64,000 nt of DNA from Cyanophora paradoxa. Lineage: Eukaryota; Glaucocystophyceae; Cyanophorales; Cyanophoraceae. Numbering within the stretch: position 1 is the first letter of the stretch; each line of letters starts with the position of its first letter. Positions 55,107-64,000 of the stretch are shown here, in pieces. The position numbers were made by a program, and so were the translations under genes. The notes beneath the pieces were generated by a model. That model was given only the letters and a program-made list of their open reading frames with translations, had not been told where the DNA came from and did not search any database. Location: assembly GCA_004431415.1 (NCBI GenBank), contig QPMI01000453.1, positions 372,001 through 436,000 on the forward strand, in the 5' to 3' direction.

Positions 55107-55685
55107 ATGGACTCGCCGTCGTCCGCGCCCCGGCGCACGAGCAGCGGCGGGAGCGCCGCAATCGCCAGCGTCGGGCGCGACCTCCTCTCCGCCATCACGC
55201 GGCCCGAGCCGGACGTGGAGCTCCCGAAGCGCGTCACTCGCAGTGCGCAGCCCTGCCAACCATGCGCTTCTCACGGCGCCTGTCTGACCCGCCGCGCGCA
55301 TTCGATTCGCAGTGGTGGACCTCGTCTCAGAGGCTCTCGTCACGGGCGTGAACGAGCCTTCGACGGGCCTGTACTACGTGAAGGAGCACATCAAGAAGTC
55401 CGTGCCCACCATCGCGAAGCACAAGGTCCGTTCGAAGTCAGCGCGACGGCGGCCGGATCCAGAACGCGCGCGCTTGAGCTCACTCGGCGTTCCGCCGCCC
55501 GCCCCGTCGAGCAGGACAGCATCCGTGGCTCCGCAGAGCGCCTCGGAGAGGCCGCGCTGGACGTCCAAATGTCCCGAGAGGCGCTACAGGAGTACCAGAG
55601 GGGCTCGGCGCCTGTCCTGGCCTCCACCTACAAGAAGCTCGCGTCGTTGAACTTCCTCCTCCAGCAGCAGTGCGCAGTGATTTGA
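55107..55685 (+). CDS. BORCS8: BORC complex subunit 8-like protein
   Basis: Three exons chain in phase: 55107-55242, 55313-55425 and 55479-55685, giving 151 residues. Exon 2 reads VSEALVTGVNEPSTGLYY and EHIKKSVPTIAKHK, which follows the BORCS8 pattern of a helix, an NEPS turn, and an H-x3-S-xP-x-L-x-HK helix. Exon 3 supplies the following helix (SAERLGEAALDV, EALQEYQRGSA) at the length expected for the family. The N-terminal 45 residues are Ser-rich and not conserved. In known organisms BORC sits on lysosomes and recruits Arl8; that role is inferred. The exon 3 acceptor (CTTGAG) was chosen because it keeps family spacing. A degraded, inverted copy of exon 3 lies at 34504-34745. Confidence 0.75.
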   Translation: MDSPSSAPRRTSSGGSAAIASVGRDLLSAITRPEPDVELPKRVTRSAQPCQPCASHGACLTRRAHSIRSGGPRLRGSRHGRERAFDGPVLREGAHQEVRAHHREAQGPFEVSATAAGSRTRALELTRRSAARPVEQDSIRGSAERLGEAALDVQMSREALQEYQRGSAPVLASTYKKLASLNFLLQQQCAVI

Positions 55686-56446
55686 TCCCTACATTTGATC
55701 CGCCCCGCGGCTCGAACCTCCGCCGCACGCAAAGTAATTTGATTGGATCCCCGGCCCGCAGCGTGGCGCCGGCGTCCTCGGGCAAGGGCCGCGGGACCGC
55801 CAAGTTTCCCGGCTGGGGCACGAATCCGGAGTAGCAGGCGGGCGACCCGCAAGCCCTTCAGATCGTCCCCCTTCCGGCAAGCCCGCAGCTGCCACGTCTT
55901 TGGCCCAGCTCTCGAAGATCGAAGAGCGGCCATCGTCATCATCACGGCCGCGGCGGCGCGGGAGAGGGGGTACAGGGGAGAGCCGCGAGCATTCGCTTGC
56001 GCTGAAAGCGCTTGCGCCAGCTCCTCCGGTTCCATCGATCGATCGATCCCCTTCCGCGAGCCCTCGACCGCCGCTGCGAGGGTGGACGTCACGCCCCTTT
56101 CGGCGCCAGCGAGAGCCCGCCGCCCTCCCAGTACCCCCCTCGCCCGCGCGCCGTATGGCCACTCCGCCGGGGAGGGCGCGGGGGCCGACCCCGGGCGCGG
56201 CTCCTCCCATGACCCCCGTCCGGCCCCCGCCCCTTCCATGACGGCGATGCTCCCGGACATCGCCACGTACCCCCGGGCCCGCGGGGCCCCCATTCGCCGT
56301 CTCTTTCCTCCTTCTCCAAGGCGGCCTACCCCCTTCCCCCCCCCCTCCCCCCCCCGCCCTTGTCTTCTTCCTCCCCGCCACTTCTCCCCCCCTCCCCCCC
56401 CCGCCCTCTTCCTCCCCGCCACTTCTCCCCCCCTCCACGTGTCCTT

Positions 56447-56478
<32 letters not shown>

Positions 56479-56517
56479 CTTGCTTATCGTACAATTCTTC
56501 TTTCCGGCGCCGCCGCG
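55686..56517 (+). other. Downstream flank of BORCS8, partly duplicated, with poly-C tracts
   Basis: 55690-55840 and 56232-56300 recur inverted at 34330-34500 and 34112-34170. From about 56330 to 56475 the strand is mostly C with a CTTCCTCCCCGCCACTTCTC unit repeated twice. Open frames through it are compositional, and no gene is supported. Confidence 0.65.
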
Positions 56518-56846
56518 CCAAGGCCGCCGGGCCCGGCCGGCCCGCCGCCGGCGCCTGCACCCCGGGCCTCCTCCTTCGGGCCCCGCCGGCCCCGGCCCCG
56601 GCGGCCTCTGCCGCCTCTGGGGGAATCCCCGGGGCGGCCTACGGGGCCCACGGGGGCGAGGAGGAGGAGGACAACAGCGAGGGGGGGTCGCACGGGGCGG
56701 ACCCGTCGGGCCTGCGCGTGTGGGACGCGCGCTCGGCGGACTACAGCGCGCGGGCGGCCGTCTGCGCGCGGGAGGAGGACGCCGCCGCCGCCGCCCTCTG
56801 CCTGCGCGAGGCCCTCGCGGGCTTCTCCGCGTGGACCAGGGTCTAA
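56518..56846 (+). pseudogene. Inverted fragment of the VPS13 last exon
   Basis: The plus strand encodes AKAAGPGRPAAGACTPGLLL through GLRVWDARSADYSARAAVC to the same stop as VPS13, closely matching 35085-35415. It begins abruptly within the PH-like domain, just right of a poly-C tract, and has no start codon of its own. It keeps one G that the main VPS13 copy lacks, so its frame runs unbroken. Confidence 0.85.
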
Positions 56847-56869
56847 TTTTGCAGACCAGGCCAGACATA

Positions 56870-58267
56870 GTCTTCCGAGCCACTTAGGTTTCCTCTAGAC
56901 CTACTAGGCTATCCAATCCATTTCGCGTGATTTGTGGGTCGCGCTTAAAGGCTTCGCGCTTCGTGCATCAGCTCATGATCAGCGGGGTCCCTCCGCAAAG
57001 GCCGCATACAAAGCTTTCCTCCCATACAAAGGCCGCAAAGGGTAAGCCTCCGATCGTAATTTGAAGGCCGCCATACAAATTAAATCGGCGTTCCTTCAGG
57101 CTTGTGAATGCAACAACTCGCAGTGCATCTGTACATTGTTAAGCCTCAAGTCCCCTTATAATTATTGTCTAGGGATGACATGGACTGAAGCCCAACAGAG
57201 TTTTATCTGACCTGCAGTGACCACACGCCCGATCCCGTGCCGGCTCTTAGGCAAGTAGTGCTTCACGTAGACCGCAGATATAGTCCGTATATTCGATCCG
57301 ACAGAGTTTCACCCTACGTAAGCAGACTCCCAGAATGTATGGCAGTCCTACTTTTTATACAGGGCCCTACACACAGCTAGCGTCCAAATGAAGCTTATGA
57401 GCCTCCTTGGAGGCCTATCATAAGCCGCCGTACGCGTACATTCATAATCAGTAATAATTTAAGCCATGAAGGCGGCAGAAGGCCCATGATTAGCGTATAC
57501 GTAGTAAATTTTTTGGCGTACGTGTGTGCTTGAAAAGCATTGAAAACCAATTAGCACCCACTGTTCGCCGACTGGGGTACTGTATCAGCTTTTAGCTAGT
57601 CGGCGGCGACTCATCATGGCATGCATAAGCATGCATTTGCATAAGCATATGCCATGATGCATGCTGCGACCGTGATATGCATGGCTGCTGACGACGTATG
57701 CATGGCTGCTTTCGGCTCCCTTGAGCCTTTTAATTTAATTTTAGCTTCCCGATTGCTTCCATGCTCTCGACTTCGAAAGAAAGACGCGCCTCAGGAGCGA
57801 ATTGTTCATTGTCTCGGCCTTCAAAAGGCTCCTCGTATCATCGAATGCGGATTGTTCGTGATCATTATGCACGAAAAACAGTACTGCCGAAAAACAAGAC
57901 CGGGCTAACGTATAACGCCGTTTGATCAATTCCTGAAGACCTGCAGCTCCTACATGATTGAAACTATAGCTAGGGAAGAGAAGAAGAGGACGAGGAAGTA
58001 CAGAGGGGGAGGCCTGAGCTTAGGCCGCTTCGAATTCGTGCCTGGCACGCGTGCCTCGCTCGCACTCGGTGTTCTATGCCGACTCTTAACCGTCCCGCCG
58101 GCCGGGCGCCGGGCGGCTGGCGCGCGCAGAGGGAGGGCCCGAGCCTGGCCAGCGCCGCCACCAGAAGGGGCAAGAAGAAGGGAGTCCTGGGCCTAAGCTA
58201 CGCAGAAGTACAGAGGGGTGGCCCTGAGCTCAGGCCTGTCCCGGGCTGCAGCTGGCGAGCGCCTTGG
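56870..58267. other. Intergenic, AT-richer spacer downstream of TOR
   Basis: It holds no recognisable gene. At 57612-57659 an 11-bp perfect inverted repeat (CATCATGGCAT/ATGCCATGATG) encloses 26 bp of ATGCAT-rich DNA. The right end (from about 57996) contains a partial copy of the TOR 3' end. Confidence 0.6.
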
Positions 58268-58290
58268 CTACCAGAAGGGGCACCAGCCGA
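57996..58290. repeat. Partial tandem duplication of the TOR 3' end
   Basis: GAAGTACAGAGGGG...CCTGAGCT..AGGCC occurs at about 57996-58025 and 58206-58235. CCACCAGAAGGGGCAAGAAG at 58159 resembles the true stop-codon region CTACCAGAAGGGGCACCAGC at 58269. The left copy has lost the FATC frame. Confidence 0.75.
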
Positions 58291-61200
58291 TGTAGCACTG
58301 GCACAGGTTCTCGTGGCTCGTCGCCTGCTGGATCAGCTTGTCCACCTAAGGAGAGAACGAGGGAATCAGCTTGTCGACCTGATAAAAGAAGGAAAGAATC
58401 AGCTTGCGCACCTGAGTGGGGACGGCGAGGGTGACGGCGCCCGTGCCGAAGTCGCGCCCCGTGAGCTTGTTGCTCACGCGGCGGATGACGGACACCGCCC
58501 GCTCGTTCAGCACCTCCGGCGGCGCTGCGGGGGAAGGAAGGACGTCAAGGATGGGCGGGCGTCTACTTTAAATAGGATTGGACTGGATTGATTAAAGTGG
58601 ATCGGGTCGGATTCGAACAGCCGGCGCCTTCGGGCCCGAAGGCCGGTTGTCCTAATACTATACTAGTTCTAGGATACCCCGCCTGTAAGGATTGTTCTGT
58701 AAAGGATTGGATTTATAGGATTCTCCGCACCGCCTGCGCCCTCGGGCCCGAAGGCCTGCATGAAGTCCCGCTCGCGGTCGCCGCGCTGGTGCCGGGAGCG
58801 CGAGAGCGAGAGCGAGGCGGGGTTCGCCAGCTCGATCACCCCGTTCTGGAGAGAGAGGCGGGAGCGAGAGTGAGGAAGGCGAACATTGCTAGAATTTATC
58901 AGATAGAACTCGCTATTAGATTAGACAGACAGATAGGGCCCCGGGCGGACCTCGAGCTTGACGCCGGGCTTCTTCTGGCCGCCGGCGGCGGTGGTGGCGC
59001 GGGGCGAGTTCGTGGAGAGGAGGCGCCAGTTGATGAGCGGGTCGTGCACGAACGCCTCCAGCATCGCCATCACGCTGCGGTCGGAGGAAGGGGGTTAGGT
59101 CTAATTAGGAGCTTAGAGGGAAGAAGGAAGCATAGCAGATTGGAAGCCTAAGGATGCTCATGGGAAGCTTAGACGGGACTGCTGCCGTCGCTCGGTTGTG
59201 AGGCGCAATCGGTTCGAAGGCGCCGATCAGTTTGAAAAAACGAAATTATTTATAGGATTACGTAAGACGGTTAGAAGACGCTTGATAGCTGCTGGGTGGA
59301 TGCTGGAATGATGCCAGCTAGATGCTGGATTACAAGCTTAGGATACTGGAGATCCATCGCTCTCGCGGACCTGTCCTAAAATGCTGGAGATCCTAAAATG
59401 CCTAAGATGCTGGAGATCGCTATAAAAGCTTCACGATGATGGATTAAAAGTCAGCTAGAAGCTTAAGCTATGGATCGTGCGAGCGGACCTGTCCTTGTTC
59501 TCGCGGAGCACGCGGAGAACGCTCTCCGAGATCAGCCGGAAGTTCCCCTCGATCCCCGACACCTGCACGCAGATGTCAGGCGGCGGTGGAAGGTTCTTAT
59601 TCGTCCCTTCGCGTCTCTTCGCTTTGTCTCTTCGCCCCGCCCTAAGCTACGCTACGCTTCAGAAGTGTTCCGCCTTGCCCGCCCTTAAGCTTCGCCCGCG
59701 CAACTCCATGGCGTTCTAGCATGGCGCTCTAGATCTAGGCCTCTGGCTCTGGGCGGACCTCCATGGCGTTGACGAGCATGCGGGTGAGGCGGAAGGGGAT
59801 CCGCTCCGGGAACTTCTCCCGGTGCATCGCAACCTGCGCGCGCGCGGCGAGGAGGGGGCCGGTAAGGAGCGCGATGCGAGCGAGCGAGCGCAAGGGGGCA
59901 TTCATCTCTAGAATCATTAAGAAGTATCGCGAGCGCCGAGCGAGCGAGCGCAAGGAGGCATCTATCTCTAGGATCAATCTTGTCCCCATCGCTTCGGCCG
60001 CCACGCCCCGCACCTCGAAGCAGTCGCCGAAGTCGATGTGGAGGATCTTGCCCGTGTGCCGGTGCAGCATCAGGTTCGACGGGTGCCGGTCCCTGCGGGT
60101 GCACCGATCAGCTGGCTTCAGGACAATATTATTCAGAGTGTTTGAAAGGCTTTATTCAAAGTCCGCAACCGGGACAGCTGGCTGCGGCGCACCCGAGGCC
60201 GAGGATGTAGCCGACCATGGACATGACGGCGAGCGAGCGCGTGTAGTTCGTGCGCCGGTCCAGCCACACCTGCCGCGCGGGGCGCGCGGAAGGCAGGGTT
60301 GAGCACGCAAGTTCAGCAAGTTCAAGATCCTAGCTAGATTCTTTCGAGTTCGTTGAGCCGTGTTTAAGCTCCGACTTCTCTTCGCCCCGAACGTCAACGA
60401 ACCTCGGCGTTGCGGGACTTGAGCCAGAGGACCTGGTTCAGGTCCTGGCCCCGCGTGTTCTTCAGCGCGAACTCGAAGACCTCCACCTAACAAGGAAGAA
60501 AGAAGCCGATCAGATGTCATATGAAGAGATTGTTATGAGATCCAAGAAGAAGGACCTTCTGGATGAGGGTGAGGTTGTCGTAGTCGGGGGCCATCTGGAG
60601 CATGAGGCGGTGCTCCACGTTGATCATCACCTGAAGGAGGGTCAGCCACGCCGAGCCCCGAGGCGAGGCGGAGAACGAGGGCCTAGGACCTCGGCAATCT
60701 AGCCTAGCCTCGCGGACGTCTAGGTCAGCCACGGTCGCCTCTTTAGTGGCACTTTAGTGGGTCGCCTCGGTCAGCCACGACGAGCCCCGAGGCGAGGCGG
60801 AGAACGAGCGCCACGTCGGTCGTCGGTGCAGGCCCTCGGGAGTCTAGTCTACTTTCGCCTAGTCTAGCCTTCGGGTCCGTTAAGCCGAGCCGAGGTCGGC
60901 GTTCACCTTGCGGGCCTCGCGGAAGTCTTTTAGAAGACTTTTATAGAAGTCTAGGATAAGCTAAGTCAAGCTAAGCCTAGTAAAGACTCAACTCACTTAG
61001 CTTAAGCTAAGTTGAGCTACTTAAGCTTTTACTTAAGACTCAGCCAGGCCGCGGACCTTGCGGGCCTCGCGGAAGTCTAGTCTATAAGGTCACTTTAGAC
61101 TTTAGGGTCGAGTCTATAAGGTCGAGTCTAGTTTATTAGGGTCACTTTAGAAGACTCTACAAGACTTTTGAGGTTCACCTCGCGGGCGCAGTACTTCCGA

Positions 61201-64000
61201 GGCAGTGACTCGGCCTTCCTAGTTCTAGCAGATCCAGCCTTCATTATTATTACCCGAAGTAAGACTAGTAAAGACTCGACTCACTTAGCTTAAGATATGT
61301 TAAGCTTCGATTTAATTTCGCGGAGCGGACCTTGCGGGCCTCCCGGAAGGTCACTTTAGAAGACTTTTATAGATAGAAGTCTAGGTTAAGCTAAGCCTAG
61401 TAAAGATTCAACTCACTTAGCTTAAGCTTTTACTTCAGACTCAGCCAGGCTCGGCATTCACCTTGCGGGCCTCGCGGAAGTCGCGGATGAGGGAGTGGAG
61501 GGTGTCGCAGTTGGGGACCCACCCGATGAGGCCCGAGTTGGGCGAGAGCGGCACCACCGCGTACCGCTGCGGCGCGGCGCGGCGCGGCGCCCGTCAGACG
61601 GACGGGACGGGCGAGGGCGCGCGGGGCAAGGGCGAGCGGGGCGGGGGGGGGGCGGGGCGGGCGCGCCTGGATGGTGAGGTCGCGGCGGCAGGTCTCCCGG
61701 TCGTTGCTCAGGAGCGTGTTGACGAGGCCGAAGAGCTGCATCACGCGCTCGTCCTGCCGCAGGTCCTCGTGCCCCTGCCGCCGAGGAGGACATTTAGTTT
61801 AGTCAGCCTCCGCGGAATTCTATTTAGCATCGGCTAATTTATAGTTAGCCTCGGCTAAATTACAGTTATAACTAGTTAGAGTTAGTTAGAGTTAGTTAGT
61901 TAGAGTTAGTTGGAGCTAGTTAGCCAGCCTCGGCTAAATTTAAGTAATTAGAAAACGCGGAGAGGGCCGAGAGACCTTGAGGAGGAAGACGTAGTCCTGG
62001 CCGTCGGAGCCCTGGACGGTGAGCTTGCGGGGCCGCTGCTTGGAGGAGATGACGGAGAGCTGCGGCGCGAAGGCCCGGATGCACACCACCGGCTCGTTCG
62101 CCCGGTACGTCCCTGCGCCCCGCGCCCCGTCGGCGTCGACGGCATCGAGGCATCGACGGCTGGACAGGGACGACCAGCTCGAAGCTCTAACATACTAGGT
62201 CTAGAAATAAATAGGTTCTAACAGGTTTAACGGGTTCTCGAAGGGCCAGCGGGCGCGGATGGACCGAGGGCGGCGAGCTCGAGGCCTTAGGTCTTAGTCT
62301 AGAAATTCTCGGTCTCGACTAACAAGAAGGATGGGGCGGGGCGGACCGGGGACGGCGAGCTCGAGGTTGCGGGAGGCGAAGAGCTTGGGGGAGACGAGCT
62401 GGAGGTCGAGCGTCGTCAGCTGCGGCAGCTGCTTGTTGATCCGCCGGAACACGTGGTAGTACAGGTCCCACGCCTTTGCAGTCGCATGGGAGTCGGATGT
62501 GAGCTCGAAGGTCGCGGAGGAATGACACTATTGGAGGCGGGGCGGGCGGACCTGGGCGAGGTCGCTGTCCTTGCCGTTGCGCATGTACTTCTTGCACCAG
62601 TCCAGCGCCTCGATCAGGTCCCGCCCGAAAGCCTGCGCGCGCCGCCCAATTTATTAGATTCGACCGACTTTCTTTAGCAGATGGGACCGGCTGTCTTTAT
62701 TAGATTAGACCGACTGTCTTTATAAGATGGGACCGGTCGTCCAATTAGACCCACTGTTTTTAGATTAGACCGGGTGTCTAATTAGATGCGGCTGGCTTAT
62801 TACTAGACTCTATTAGAGGGCGCCCCCTCTATGAGATCCCGCCCGAACGCCTGCCGCGCACTGAGCGCTGAGCGGGCCGCCCGCGCCGGCAGAGCAAGGC
62901 ACAGGCCGACGCTCTAAGCCGCCAACTTAAGCGCCCGTTTAGTTGCGAGGTGCCGGCCGGCGCTCTCGCGCCCTCCAAGCGTCGGGCGGGCCGCCCGCGC
63001 CGGCAGAGCAGGGGCGCTCTAGGCCAAGCCCAAGCGCACCTGCTGGAAGCTCATCTCGCGCATCGTCTCCGGGCCCTTGTCCATCAGGTGGTGCAGCGGC
63101 GCCAGCGTCTGCGGCAAGACGAAGTAGCGGATGAGATGGAGTGGGATGGGGCGGAACAGACAGATTAGATAGATAGATAGATAGACAGCGTCGACGTCTC
63201 AAGCTTGGAGCATTATAAACAAGATAATAGATAATAGATCAAACGGAATCGATGAGACGAGATAGATACACGGCACAGAGCTTAGAGGTGGTTCTTAGAG
63301 CTAAGCTAGACATGGCGTTTAGCTAAGCTAGAACATTATAAACGTTATAACAACAACAATATAAGGACCTGGAGCATGGCCTCGACGTTGTGGTCGCCGA
63401 AGTAGAGGCGGCTGGCCTCCTCGAGGCCCTCGTGCCACATCTCGTGCCAGAGGATGGCCACCCGGATCAGCTCCTGCGACACCAGCAGCGCCTGCGCGGT
63501 GGAGGAGGAGGGGTGGGCAGGAGGAAAGTGAGGTGGGCAGGAGGGGGGCGGAGCCGTCTTATAAGGCATAGTTGTCGAACTCTTGTTTCTATCAGAGTCT
63601 TTAGGGGTCCTTTATTAGCGTTTATTATTAGCGTTATTAGCGTAAAGTGAGGAGGAGGCGAGGAGGATGGGAAGGTTAGAGACACTGAAGACTTTGTTGA
63701 AGATCTTTTCTAGGAGTGTTTTCGAGGTGTTTGCGTCTCGCGGACCGGCTTTTAGAAGTCTTAAAGAGTCTTATCATCGAGGTCTTTAGAATTCCTAAGA
63801 GTCCTCAAAAGGTTATCTATTTATTCTATTTTTATTTCGCGGACCTGCTCGACGAGGGCGGGGCTGTGCTGGCGCATGGCGTTCATGACGGAGACGGCGG
63901 CGGCGCGCCGCGAGGCCGACTGGCTCTTCGAGGCGACGGTGAGCGAGTAGACCAGCGCCTGCGGGTGCTGCCTCCCAACCTGGACGAGGGCGGAGGGAGG
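58268..64000 (-). CDS. TOR: TOR serine/threonine kinase, C-terminal part (5' end beyond window)
   Basis: About 18 minus-strand exons encode the end of FAT, FRB, kinase and [27 protein letters not shown] (63369-63493), [17 protein letters not shown] (62550-62634), [16 protein letters not shown] (62349-62474). Kinase: ATP-binding Lys in [32 protein letters not shown] (60553-60632), [20 protein letters not shown], catalytic loop [13 protein letters not shown] in [12 protein letters not shown] (about 59994-60091) and [23 protein letters not shown] ends [13 protein letters not shown] with the stop at 58268. All catalytic residues are present. Family knowledge: TOR is the core of TORC1/TORC2 and controls growth by nutrient status. 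The reading is colinear with human mTOR throughout, so the call is firm. The intron at 60633-61461 contains three copies of the upstream exon's 3' border. Confidence 0.98.
60904..61482. repeat. TOR intron with three copies of the preceding exon border
   Basis: CACCTTGCGGGCCTCGCGGA plus AGTC at 61459-61482 is the true exon end plus donor (minus strand FREARK then GTGAAT). Copies occur at 60904, 61055 and 61329 (the last with one change). Shared flanks such as CTCAGCCAGGC and CTAAGCCTAGTAAAGA show that larger blocks were duplicated. Confidence 0.9.

Noticed and set aside
55743-56846. 367-codon plus-strand frame as an intact gene
   Set aside because: It begins in duplicated non-coding DNA, crosses poly-C tracts, and only its end is a fragment of VPS13.
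58590-58675. GGATTCGAAC with GGCGCCTTCGGGCCCGAAGGC as a minus-strand tRNA
   Set aside because: T and anticodon stems do not pair; the GC hairpin instead resembles the neighbouring TOR exon border CCCTCGGGCCCGAAGGCC at 58740.

Overview
This is nuclear DNA of a GC-rich, intron-dense eukaryote, most likely an alga or other protist. The window carries spliceosomal genes for TOR kinase, VPS13 and a BORC subunit together with a hybrid histidine kinase, a combination that excludes bacteria and animals. Introns mostly start GTGCG, GTGAG or GTACCC, and a few appear to use GC donors. Exons are short (some tiny), and introns are full of homopolymers, minisatellites and duplicated exon edges. The lineage cannot be fixed from the sequence alone. 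All exon models were chained by eye from reading frame, splice signals and family motifs; no alignment was run.

Layout. 1-4729 (-): a signal-peptide protein with a lectin-like (LamG/concanavalin-type) segment and a WD40-like propeller, running off the left edge. 6492-14617 (-): an armadillo-repeat protein with a very long Gln-rich, low-complexity C-terminus that contains three copies of a YPP/QYV repeat. 15876-27398 (+): a membrane hybrid histidine kinase (TM, dCache-like sensor, TM, HAMP, HisKA, HATPase, two receivers) in about 30 exons, including two 5-nt microexons. 27436-32816 (-): an intact LTR retrotransposon with identical 281-bp LTRs and a 5-bp target duplication; it encodes a Gag-like protein but no recognisable pol, and sits 38 bp past the kinase stop codon. 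35085-54922 (-): VPS13, a bridge-like lipid-transfer protein in more than 50 exons. 55107-55685 (+): a BORCS8-like BORC subunit divergent from VPS13 across 184 bp. 58268-64000 (-): the C-terminal part of TOR (end of FAT, FRB, kinase, FATC), running off the right edge.

Rearrangements. A fragment of the BORCS8 last exon lies just past the VPS13 3' end, and a fragment of the VPS13 last exon lies just past BORCS8. Both are inverted and in permuted order.

Themes. Three conserved genes (TOR, VPS13, BORCS8) act at or near lysosomes/vacuoles and in lipid or nutrient control. The strongest unusual signals are the 5-nt microexons in both receiver domains, an intron whose 3' end copies the last 28 bp of the preceding exon (as expected of birth by tandem duplication), recurrent duplication of exon-intron borders inside introns of three genes, the very young Gag-only retroelement, and the VPS13/BORCS8 fragment exchange.
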